The notes under the pieces are model-generated. The model was not told the origin of the DNA. It made no database searches and saw nothing but the letters and a program-made list of their open reading frames with translations. A DNA stretch of 64,000 bases from Pinguiococcus pyrenoidosus (lineage: Eukaryota; Sar; Pinguiophyceae; Pinguiochrysidales; Pinguiochrysidaceae): contig JAAMXY010004285.1 of NCBI GenBank assembly GCA_019677205.1, positions 18,131-82,130 on the forward strand. The letters run 5' to 3'. Shown piece after piece: positions 1 to 10,728 of this stretch. The position numbers and the translations under genes were made by a program. How positions within the stretch are numbered: position 1 is the first letter of the stretch; the number at the start of each line of letters is the position of its first letter.

Positions 1-3000
1 ATGTCCTCGCGGTAGCGCGCTTTCATTTCCACGAAGAGCGACCAGATGGAGTCTCTTTGGCCGCGCGCTTCTTCATTCAAGAACGCATCCATGAACCTCT
101 TAAACTCGTCGCGCAGGATGGTATCAAGGCGGTCCGCAATGGCCACCAGCTTCTCAAAGAGAAGGATCTGCTCGAGGCACGGCGAAATCCACTCCTGATC
201 TGCCGCTTCGTCGATCACCCAAACTCGGGGCTCCTCCGCGGCCGTTGGATGCTTCCACGTCTGACCAAGCACCGCCAGCTCTCGCTCAATCTTCTCCTTC
301 GACCCAATCGTGCTGAGAATCGCTCGAGCTCGTGCCGCTGTGAAGTTGCCCTCCACCAGCTCGACGTAGATGCCTTCCCACGCATTTGCAGCAAGGTACA
401 ACTTGGTGGGCATCTCGGTCCCGGACAAGTCCCTCCAGATGATCTGGAAGAGCTCAGTCTGTTTCACGCGCATCAGCCAGTCACGCGCGTGAATGAACGC
501 AATCGGCAGCGGGGCAAGATTTGGGCGCAGGCCCACTGATCCATTCTGCAATCCAGGCTCATCCATCGGTGTGGCGATCGTTGCCGAAGCTTTCGGGGAA
601 GTCCCAGTGGTCAGAGCCTTCGCTGTGGACACCCCAGCGGTCTTGTCTACTGAGCCTGACAGAGACGGATAAGCCCCAGCTTTTCCATTCACGGCCACGG
701 CGTCGTCAAGCTTGGCTTCGTCAAGCTTGGCTTCTTCCAGCTCGGCCTCGCCCAGCTTCGCTTCGCTCAGCTTGGCTTCTCCAATTTTATACTCAGAGTC
801 GGAAAAGGCCTCCTCGGATTCTGCGTGGGATTGTTTCCATTCCCCGTTGGCGGAGGCACTGCCCGTCGCGGCATCCGCATGCCGCCTTTCGCCGTGGAGG
901 CCGCTGATGCTGTGGACCTCTGCCGGGGGCATGGGCCAATCCGCAGTGCTGTCCAGGAACTTGCCATCCGCGAACACGGAGAAGCGAAGCACGGGGATGT
1001 GGAGCACATGAAGGACATCACAGAAGCCCATCTCGCCCCAAGCAGCGACAATGCCCTGCACCGCGTAGTAGAGAGGCTCTCCGAACAGCAGGTCCAAGCA
1101 GATTTCTTCCAAGGTGCCGATGCAAAGGCGAGCGGCCTCCAACACCGTCTGCTGCTTCGCGATGAGTTCGTCGAGCCCATCAACATCCTTCCCTCGAAGG
1201 GCAAGCCATTCCTCGACCGCCTCGTTGAAAACGTTCTTACCCTCCCGGCTTCCACCGCCGGTGCATGATATCCGCAGATGAAGACTCCCGTAGGCGTTGA
1301 TCAACTTTGAGTAGTGAGAATGTCGGAGGAGGCCCTGGATGTACGTGGGCGCCAGGGCGCCGTCCACGACGCGCTTCGCTTGGCGCAGGAAGGCATCTTT
1401 CACCTTCTGCGCCTTCGCATCTACCTCCACCCACAGCCGCGGCAGCTCTTCCTCTTCCTTCAGACGCTTCTCTCCGCCAACGGACGGTGGACTTCCGCGG
1501 CCGACACGCTTGTCATGGCTGGGCGCGGACGCCGCCGACTGATGCACGTGCCAGACGATGAAGTCGGTCCACAAGGCCGGTCGACGCGTCCACAGCTGAT
1601 TGAAATGAGTTGGACTGGAATCCGCACCAGACGCACGGAGTTCTCGGGACAGCAGCTCGCAAACGGCCTTCAGGATCACCACCTGAAATTTTGGATTGCC
1701 CGCGAGAGGCTTCCTCACGTCCGTCAGCAGCGCCGCAAACGCCAGCGACGGGTCGCAGGCTCTCACTGCGTCACTTGCCAAGTGCTCTATCGCATGATAC
1801 ATGGTCTCGTGCAGGTTCTCCAAGGACGCTAGATCGGCGAGCGCCGCCAGGACATCCAGCTCGCGTCCCGCGGTGGCTTGGAGTGCGTCGCTGCTGGCGA
1901 CGAGCCCCAACAGCTCCTGAACAGGCATCGATGTCTGCCGATTCGCGCCGGAGGACACAAAGCGCCTCGCTGCGGACGAAGAAGGCCGCACCGCCATCGG
2001 TCCACCTGCACACCGCCGGCGACGCCGCGAGAATCGTCTTCTTCGAAAGTGCATCGCTCGGCTGTCGGTGTCGCTGGTGACGCCTGCCATGAAGTCCGAC
2101 TCAGTCGCAGCGTACACCCAGCCGTCATCATCACAAGAGCCGACTTGGAAGGACGTCACCAGTTCCCAAGCTTCCTCAGGCTGATCGCTGTGCGGTATCC
2201 ACGCCCAGCCATCCGGTGTACGCTGCGAGAAGCAACGCCTCTGGACGTGATGCTCGGCGTCCACCAGGTAGTCCGCTTCTCCATGCTTTGCCCAGCCCAT
2301 GGCTGTTCGCTTCTCCACCCAGAACCATTCCTCGGTCACGGACCCATCGTCCTCGACCACGATTCGTTCCTCGCTCCGAAGTGCACGCTCCAGAGCTCGC
2401 ACCCAGGCGTCTCGAGTCTGCGAGTCACTGGCGTACGCCACGAAAAGCGGCCTCGACCGGTCGATCACATCGCATTCGAACGCATACATCGCGCCATCCT
2501 CCTCCTTGGCGATGAGCCCGCGGCCACTGTCCGTTCTCCGCTTCACTCCGCGAGCCTCCTCCGGTTGACTCACCGCCCGGACACCGTAGACCCTCATTTG
2601 ACCTTTCGGACTGCGGCCCTGGACGAAGTCGTCCTTGCTTAGGTAGTATCGTATCGTCGTGCCCTGCAACACGTGATACCGCGTCTTCCAGGAGTACACA
2701 TTCCGGCTGCCCTGCTTCTTCAGGAAACCACGCGTGACCCAGAAGTCGTCGACGTCAATGGTGTCCTCTGACCCGACGGAAAATGCGACGTCCGACCAGT
2801 ACTGGAGCCTTGCCACAATGCGCCGGCTGGCGTCACGCATTTCCCCTTCGGGTCGAGCCCCTCCTTCCATGTCGTCGGGCTGGAGGGCGGTGTCGGCGCA
2901 GGAGCTAGCTAGCTGAGCCAGCGGCCGGCGAATTTCGTCTGGCAGCTGCTTCCAAGGCGCAGTCTCTGAGGTCAAGAAGTGCACCGTCTGCAGCAAGGGC

Positions 3001-5582
3001 AGCAGCATTCTCATATCGTTCACCTCCAGGGTGGGGCTGTCCAGCAGTACGCGACACAGCTGCAAAGAGAAGATGGCACGGTGCGTGTCAAACAAGTCCG
3101 CGACGAACTCGAGCTCCTCGAAGAGAGCGGGGTACGTCGGCCAGGCGTACATGCCCAGTTTCACCTCCAGCGCATCCGCGAGAGTCGTCTGCAGCGCTAT
3201 CGAGAGCTCCGCCCCGTCGGAGAGAAAGACTGGCCTGAGGCAGCTCAGCTTGGGACACATCAGGACGCCAGCTTCTGCGAGTGGCGCTGGAAGCTCTCTT
3301 TCAGACATGCGTGCCTTCGGCAGAGAGGGAGCCCCACCCAGCACCAGCTTCTCTTCCGCGTTGTCCCCCATACTCGCCCGAGCCGAGAAGACGCCTCGGA
3401 GCCGTTCCATCTCCTCCTGGAAGGCGGGCTCAAGCTGTCCCGAGTTGCTCCCGCCGGCCGAGTCCAGAACGAGGTCTCGCTTCGCAATCCGCAAGGCCAG
3501 CATGAGCGGCACCGCATTCAGAAAGCCGTAGGTGCGCTGGCCGGGCGCCTCCGAGGCGGTTGCAGGAGCGCCTGACAGAGCACTCCCCAGGGTTCGATAA
3601 GTGAACATCAAACCGCGCCGCATGGCGTTCGACAGTGCTGCAAACTGGTTGACAGAGTCAATGAAGGTCTCGTCGTCCGGAGAGATGCAGACATGCTGGT
3701 GCATGAGCACGGTGATCGCCTCGGGTATGGCCACCTTCGAGGCACCTTCTGACAAACGGCGCGTCTGCTCCTGCTGCTCCGCCAGGGCGTCAGCGAGCAA
3801 GAGCGATGCGCCCAGACAGCTCCACAGGCATAGGCCATCAGCAATGGATCGCCTCTGGGAACGCGTCTGCATCGTGATCGACTCTGCCACACATTCGTAC
3901 ACGGAGGGAAGCCGGAGGGCCTTCTGCTTGTCCAGGCCTTTGCTGGACTGCAGCGAAGCCAGGAAGACAGCGTGCTCCCAAGCGGCCCGCAGGACGAGCA
4001 TGTGCCGCGGAACGTGCTCGTGCCGTGACAGCTTGAAGTTCTTCAGGATTTTCCCGTTGAGAAACGCTCGAAAAGCGTCCATTGGCCCGATGTTGCAGAG
4101 GCAGTAGAGGAGGCGCGACGAGGCAAGTCTGTCAATCGATGCGCGGAACTCCTGGCTGAGCGGCCCGGCGGCGGATCCGTCGCCCACCAAGCATCTCAAG
4201 AAGAAGCTCACGTCGACCCCGTACCGTCGGTTGGCAGATCGCTGCCCCCTCCTGACCCTGGCCGCTTCCCGGCGGTCCCGATTCAATCGCGTCAGTTCCG
4301 TGCCGTTCACGAAGAACTTGTCCGCCGGAATGGATTTCTGCTCGACGTTGTCGGCAAGGAAGCGCACATTCACGGTGCCTCTGCGCTCGTTCACCGCAGT
4401 GATCACCGCGTCATACTGTCTGCGACTCCAGCCACCATCCTTGACGCGGCAATGGGCGATGACTTGATCGCCGACATAGGCCCTGCGCCGCTCCCCATCG
4501 CGCACGTGTTCGGCATCGTCCGCCGGCTCGTCAATGTGGTAGTCGTCGGGACGGATGCGCTCCAGGATCTCCTGCGGGAGGCGCATCTCCCCCATCCAGC
4601 ACTCGGCGTAGCCGTTTCTCGACACCTGCGAGAGCGGCAGCATCCCACACAGTTGCAGATCGCAGCACACGAAGTATCCGGGAGGCGGCGGCGGTGCCGT
4701 CCCGGCGTTGTGCGGTTCGGCCTGGCCGCGAGATGGATCCGTCCACGTGGTAGAGTGCGTCCGCCGATTGTAGTAGTACGGCTGGTCCGTGTCTCGCAGC
4801 CGCAGCCTCATCCAGTCGCCGTGCAGCTCCGTCCCAACGGGCTCGACCGGCTCGCCCGGCAAGGGGGACAGCAGCTGAATGGTCGTGTGACCAGACAGAG
4901 GTCGCTCGTCCTCGTCGTTGGAGGACATGGGTGACATGGAGCCCACGGTCTCCTTGGAGAACGAGGCCTCCGGCGCCTCGTCGTTGACCACACCGAGCAG
5001 GACGAAGACCCGGAGCTTATTGGGTTCAAGCAGAATGGCCTCCGCTCGCCTTTTCTCCGCGGGCGGCAGCGTGAGCTCCTCCAAAGGATCTGCCATCCAT
5101 CGCAAGAAGTTCTCCGACGCAGCAGGGAGCGTCTCGACTCCGTTTTTCTCCGCATCATCTATCATCAAGGATTTCGGGCTTAGCTTGGCCAGCTTCGCTT
5201 CGCGTCGAGATTCCCTTCTTTTTCCTTTCTTTCCCCCTCGGTTCACCTTGACATTCCTCTATCCCTATGCCCCTTCGTCTCTTTCACTCTCTCGACGTCG
5301 ATGGCCTTCTCTCGCTCTCTATCTCCCGCTCGCTTCCACCGCGTCGCCTCTAAGTTGGACATCCCGTTGGCTTCGTTCTCGTACCTCTGAAGGCCTGCAG
5401 GCAGCGGCTGGAGCCGGTCACGGCCCGCACCTCTTTGATGCGTCCATTCTCCAGCGGGTTGGACGAGCCGTTCCCCATCTCGACCTGAAACTTCCTGCGC
5501 TTGCGCTGGTTCCTCTGACCGTCGCAGAGGAACGAGCCGTTCTCGAGACGCACAGATCCCCAAGCGTTGCGCCCAAAGCAGC
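1..5582 (-). CDS. Giant WW / Tudor-like / PH domain protein, partial (C-terminus off the left edge)
   Basis: The minus strand is open from about 5197 to base 1, where it leaves the window, so the C-terminus is missing. A probable upstream exon lies at 5582-5385: its acceptor follows a pyrimidine tract and its donor is GTACGAG. Splicing to an acceptor at 5198 keeps the frame. Downstream, the protein shows a WW domain near 4825-4735 (YYYNRRTHSTTWTDP), a Tudor/Agenet-like segment near 4490-4320 (YVGDQVIAHC, then VRFLADNVEQKSIP), and a PH domain near 2740-2400 (GFLKKQGSRNVYSWKTRYHVLQG, ending in RDAWVRALERA). A degenerate EAKL repeat is encoded at 700-785. I do not recognise the family. The combination suggests a cytoskeletal or membrane-associated scaffold, but that is inference. 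The true start was not found, and small introns could be hidden inside the long exon. Confidence 0.6.
700..785 (-). repeat. Degenerate 15-bp coding repeat (EAKL units)
   Basis: Read on the minus strand in the frame of the giant PH/WW protein, this stretch encodes about six diverged copies of a five-residue unit (EAKLS, EAKLG, EAELE, EAKLD, EAKLD). It would form a charged, probably helical linker. Confidence 0.7.
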
Positions 5583-6239
5583 CTGTGACTGGTCCACACA
5601 GATGATGAAAGGGAAGGAAGGGGAGAACAGGAGACAAGCGGCTTCAAGCGCTGAAGGCAGCCAGAAAGAGAGGCGCTGCGGATTTGGACAGCGGCGGCAA
5701 CCCAACTATGCCCGAATAAGCGGCTATCTTGCACGGAAGTTTCTGGGGACATTCGAATCGCGTGTCATGGCTGAATAATTACATGGAGAAGCAACTTTGA
5801 AATGTGGTTTTCTGCCTACGATTCGTCTCGAGACCTGGGAGACGCCTCCAATTGGGCGATAGGCGTTTCTGCCGGTGCCGCGGAAGCAAGAAGTGGAGGA
5901 TTTCAGATTCTGTCCGATGGCCTTGCGCAGCAAAGTAAGCATCGCTGGTGTTGAGATAGCGCATGGTCAGTTGCGATTGGACAATCTCCAGCAGAATGCC
6001 CCTGTCGTTGATTCCCATGTCAAACATTATTCATTTATGTTACAGCTATTCTAAGTATATGCATACCCACAGACACCCGCAATTGATCTAGATGACGCTT
6101 CTCGCTTGACTCCGTTTCCGAGGGGCACTACTGTTCGGAATGTTCTTGTTGCGATGCAGAATCTTGGCGGCAATTCGGCGGATATGCGGCCGTGGTGGAG
6201 CAGCGTAGCGCGTCGATTGCTCTGATTGCTCTGCTCGCT

Positions 6240-6345
6240 CCCTTGCAATTGCTTGCTTGCGACGTGCATGCTTGCTTGCGACGTGCACTGCAGGCTTGCA
6301 ACGTGCAATGCAAGCTTGCAACGTGCACTGCAAGCACCTGCTGGA
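6240..6345. repeat. Imperfect tandem repeat rich in CTTGCRACGTGC
   Basis: About five diverged copies of a unit containing CTTGC(A/G)ACGTGC(A/C) are arrayed here, with TGCAAGC palindromic bits. No coding role is evident. Confidence 0.7.
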
Positions 6346-6519
6346 CCGTCTGTTGACGCCCGGCCGTCTGTCTCATGTTGGCGGCAACTGAGCCAGGCTC
6401 AAGGCCCGTTCGCGTGATCTGGGTAGAGAGTATGAAGTAGCACGACCACAAGCAGCAGCCTGGACAAGCAGCATGGAGCGCCGTGTGAAGCAACACCAAC
6501 CACGGCAGCTGCAGGAAGA

Positions 6520-6560
6520 TCCTGAAGATCCAGCAGATCCAGCAGATCCAGCAGATCCAG
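6520..6560. repeat. Short 9-bp tandem repeat (GATCCAGCA)
   Basis: Four near-perfect copies of a 9-bp unit GATCCAGCA stand in the spacer downstream of the CFAP36 gene. It looks like a simple microsatellite. Confidence 0.8.
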
Positions 6561-6831
6561 ACAGTCTGCTCGTGCCTCCAGTCAGCTCTGCTAAAAATCC
6601 TCTGAGAAAAGAATCCTCCAAATCCCTCCAGGAAAGCGACATTCAGGATGGATGCGTGCTTTGAAGGATGTACGTGACGAGGCCCCGCCCCCCGCCCCAG
6701 CAGTCGAAGAAGCCAGCTGGCAGGGCCCAACCCAAAGCAAGGGAAGAACAAGAGGACAAGAGGACAAAAGAGAACGAAAGAGCTCGAGGCGAGAACCTCA
6801 GGTGCAAGGACTGCTTGCAAAGAAGGATCGA

Positions 6832-9030
6832 CTACTTTCGCTCGTCTCGGCCTGTGAGTGCACGGCCACGCGCTTCCTGCTGGATTTGTACCAGGCGCGA
6901 CAACTCCTCTTCCTTCTGGCGGTTCTCCCGCCGTAGGTGCTCCACCTCTCGCAGCTTCTGGTCGAGCGTCTGAATCTGCTGCAGATGAAGGTGTGCGAGG
7001 CGCGTCTCCTCATTCTTCAGGAGCTCGTGCTTCATCTTTCGAGCGAGTGCGATTCGCATCGCGTTGCGCTGCTCAGATTCCTGCGAAGAGCGGATGAGAG
7101 GGTCAGAAAAAGTTCTGCTGGGAAGGCTGGGAAGGCTGCATGGGCCATTCATTCATTCCCCCAAAAAGGGACGACGGGACGGACCTGCTTGCTGTCCTGA
7201 TTCGAGCGGTCCGCTGGCGTGCCCGGCTGTGGATGAAACTTCGGAAGAGGCACAGGAGCTTCCGCAGGCAGGGATTTCTGCTGCGCGCGATGGTCTTCTT
7301 CGTACTTGCGCGCCTTCAAATCCCGCTCGTGCTTCTTCTGCGCCACGATCCTATCCCGCTGTGCCCGCAAGTACGCGGCTCGGCGCTCCATCTCTTCTTT
7401 GGATATTCTGGCCTGACGCTGCAGATCTTCCTCCTTCTGCCTGTGCTCCTGCAGCCGCTCCTCGTTGCGGCGGAAGGTGTCCTCGGCTTCGCGTTTCTTG
7501 CGTTCGACTTGCTCTTCGATGAGCTCCATCTTCGGTTCAATCTGAGCCTTGGGCAGCACGGTGCTCTGCTGCAGCGGCTTCACGCTTTGGCCGTCCGCCT
7601 GCTTCGCTGGCAGATGTGGTTCTTGCTGCTTTCCTAGCGGCATACTGGCCTCCTGATCGAGCGTCCCAGTTGGCGCCACCAGGTCGCTCTCGGCGGTCGT
7701 CCGCTGGGAAACCTTGCCCTCCTCCTTCCTTGCGCTCGCAGCTTCCGCGGCTTTCCGATCCACGCTATCAACGGCCACGGCTTTGCCTTCGCCGCGAAGA
7801 GTGGCTTTGGCTCTGGCTCTGGCTTCGGCGTTAGTTGCTGCACCCGGGTCTTTGGACATCGCCTGCTCTTGCGATGCCTTCTGCTGTGCGACAGGGGGCA
7901 TTTGCTGCAGGCCGGCCCGCTCATCGCCGGCCTTGGCTTCCGCCTCTTCGCGAGCGAGCCTCAGACGTTCCTCCTCCAATGCCAAGGATATCGCGAGGAC
8001 CTTCTCAAGCTCCATCTGCTCCATGTGCTCTTGGCGATGCATAAGCTCCATTTCCAACAGCGACGCACTGACTGCTTGCGCGAGCTCCTCCTCTTCCGCC
8101 TTCTCCGCGGCTGTCAACTCGCGTTCGTGATCCAAGGCGTCTCTCTTGCTCGCTGCCTCCACCTCTTTGAGCGCATCGTCTACCCGCTCGTTCACCTGTA
8201 AAGATTTTCGTATCACGTGAGCGGCTGCCATACCAGCGGCCCCCATCCCCAGCCCGGTCCGTTCGCTCCGCTCCGCTCGGCTTGGCTTGGCCCGCAGCGC
8301 AGCCATGTCCCAATCCTCTCACCTTTGTGGCCGCCTTTCTGCTTTTGTCCTCCTTCGCAGAGCCTTTCGGCGATGCATCCCTCGCCGGCTTCTCATCGCT
8401 TGCTTCGCTGGGCTTGGTCTGCCTCTGTGTCGACTGCAGGTTCTTGATGGCCTCGAGTTCCAGCTCAATGTTGCGGCGCACCATGAGAGTCTTGAAGGCG
8501 ACAAAGTCATCCAGCGCGACCAGCTGCTCGAAGGCTTGCTTGTTCACGTCTCGCCCGAGTCGGCTATCTTCGCAGGCTTTCACGAAGGCTTCCGGGGACA
8601 GATCGACCTCCGTCAGCATCTGATGCAGCAGCGCTTCCACGCGCTCTCGAAACTGGACGTAGACGTCCCAGTGCTCCAGCTTGTTCTCCTCCTCCGTGTC
8701 GAAGATCACGCAGTGCTCGTCTGTCAATCAACCACAAGCAACGGTGCAATAAGAAGATGATTCTAGGGCGTTGTAGATTCTACAACTCCTTCTCGAAGGG
8801 CTCCAGACAACATCTTTGATGCAGTGTTTTTGCAGCGGCCGCCGCTGCAGCTATCAGGGCTCGGCCGCTGCTGCCTGGGTGCAGGCAGTTTCACAGCTGC
8901 AGCAAGCAGAGATTCCTCCTTTCCCAAGCTTACCAACGAAGTTCATGATGTTTGCCTCCCAAATGGGAGAGTGCAAGACCGTGAGGACATAGTCGAAGAT
9001 CCAATCCTTCGATTCGTCCCGATTGCCCAT
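6832..9030 (-). CDS. CFAP36: Cilia- and flagella-associated protein 36 (BART-like domain)
   Basis: Four exons: 9030-8934, 8720-8323, 8195-7185 and 7080-6832. They give 584 residues in consistent phase with GT-AG introns. The start codon opens an N-terminus (SKDWIFDYVLTVLHSPIW) that matches the family's opening helix. After the first intron comes CVIFDTEEENKLEHWDVY and then AFKTLMVRRNIELELEAI, the BART-like core of CFAP36/CCDC104. The family is known to bind ARL3-type GTPases and to localise to cilia. The rest is a long charged coiled coil (about residues 165-584) that includes the conserved RAAYLRAQRDRIVAQKK segment. The protein is longer than the vertebrate form (about 340 residues). It contains a ubiquitin-interacting-motif-like helix, EEELAQAVSASLLE. 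It is divergent with PEX1, and the dynein gene in the same window fits a ciliated cell. Confidence 0.88.
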
Positions 9031-9501
9031 CTTCTCTACACTTCCGCACGCGAATCGCTTCTAGGGCGTCGCAACGCTAGCCTATCGGTCGTTGAGTCAG
9101 TAGAAGACTGTGCGGACTGGCCACAACGCGGACGAAAGGGCAAAGGAGGCACCAAAGGGCTCTTGTTCTGTCGTCGAAGAAACGAGAAAACGACACGCAG
9201 GATTTTCGAAAATGAATATTTGAATATTTTAAAAATATCAGCGGATGGGCGTGGTACGAATGCTGAGTGTCTCAATACTTGCAATTTATTTTCTGCTTTG
9301 AAACGTCTCAAGGAACAAGGAAGGATGAGGATCCCGGATCGCTTTGGAGCGCAAAATATTCCATTTCGATCTTGTCTTCGTCGCGATTTTGTGCGTACCT
9401 CCGGGCTTCAGGCTTCGGGCTTCGGGCTTCGGGCTTGGCGCCTCACGTCTCGGTGGAAAATGCCGCTACACCGAAAGGCCGCCGGCGAATTGTAGATAGC
9501 A
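9031..9501. promoter_or_regulatory. Shared head-to-head promoter region of CFAP36 and PEX1
   Basis: A 471-bp spacer lies between two diverging start codons. An AT-rich core sits at 9205-9300. TTTGAA stands at 9297-9302 inside a 13-mer (GCTTTGAAACGTC, 9295-9307) that recurs in the RIOK2/RhoGEF spacer. A short CTTCGGG tandem repeat lies at 9403-9437. Promoter function is inferred from position. Confidence 0.45.
9403..9437. repeat. Short CTTCGGG tandem repeat
   Basis: Four to five copies of a 7-bp unit (GGCTTCG) lie just upstream of the PEX1 start codon, in the CFAP36/PEX1 spacer. Confidence 0.75.
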
Positions 9502-10620
9502 ATGGAGTCTGTGACTCTGCCGTTGCAGGAGTCTCGAGCAGGCCACTGCTTTGCCAAGCTCCCAAGACGGGCCTTGGCCCTCCTGGGTACGCCACAAGCC
9601 TGAACGTAGTTCGGTCGGTTGCTTTCGTCGCTTAGGAATTCTGCGTGTATCAACTCTTCGTAGGCGCAACGCCCGCCACGAGACACTTGGTACTCCTGGT
9701 GGAGAGCTTAGACGGCCTTGCGAGCGTCGTCGTGAGCTGGAATGGCCATGTGTCGTATTCAAACGCCATGGAGCTTTCTGCTGCGTTTCTACAGCTGAAT
9801 GGCCTGGAAGATGCAATCCGGGTGCTGGTGCAGAGGGTAGATCTGGTCCCGACCGCTCGCCGGGTAGCGGTGGAGCCCCTGGACTTTGCGGACTGGGACG
9901 TGATCACGGCGAATGCGGCGCTTCTCGAAAGCCGAATTCTGCAGCAGATCAGCGTTGTCGAGCGGGGCCAACGCTTCCCCGTCTGGGTGAACAAGACGTC
10001 GCTCCGGATAAAAGTCACGAGCATCGAGGGGGTTTCTGAGCATGCGGAGCGGCAAGTCGCGCGACTTAGCGCGCAGGCAGAGTTGATTGTCGCGCCCAGA
10101 ATCCGCCCGAAGAGCGAAGCCGGAAGGGGAGAAGAGCGGACGCGAGAGGCAATCTTGAGGGTCTGGCCGAATGCGCTGGATGAGGAAAGAGCATCGTTCC
10201 GGATGGAAGAGACGTTTGAGGCGTGGGTGGCCCCGAGCGACATACGAGGGTGGGGAAAGGAGCCAACCGCAGGGCCTCAAGGCCTAGTTCAAATACAGGG
10301 CCTAGTTCAAATACAAGGAGCACATGGCACAGAGCGCCCTGCCCACGTCCTGCGCCTCGTGGCAAGCACCAAGGTAGCAGCTGGACACGTCGTGCTTCCC
10401 TGCCCCGTGCGATGGCGGCTGAAGATAAGGGACTACGACCACGTCAAAGTGCAATGGCTTCGATCGGGCACCCGAAGGGCGTACCGCGCTGCCATGACGT
10501 TGGCACCGGTCGAATGGCACGGATTGCCGCCAAAGGCGATGAGGCCTTTCGCGGCCGAGCTACGGAAGAATAGAAACGCGCCGTCATCATCATCATCAGC
10601 AGCAACAACAAGAACAACAA

Positions 10621-10666
<46 letters not shown>

Positions 10667-10681
10667 AGCAACAGCAACAGC

Positions 10682-10728
<47 letters not shown>

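Larger units (their letters stand above)
5583..6831. other. Spacer without a confident gene; two repeat patches
   Basis: Short ORFs exist on both strands, but none shows a domain or a convincing splice pattern. A short methionine-started frame at 5752 on the minus strand could be the first exon of the giant protein, but no clear donor joins it. Two tandem-repeat patches lie here (6240-6345 and 6520-6560). A TTTGAA hexamer lies at 5796-5801, upstream of the giant gene. Confidence 0.5.
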
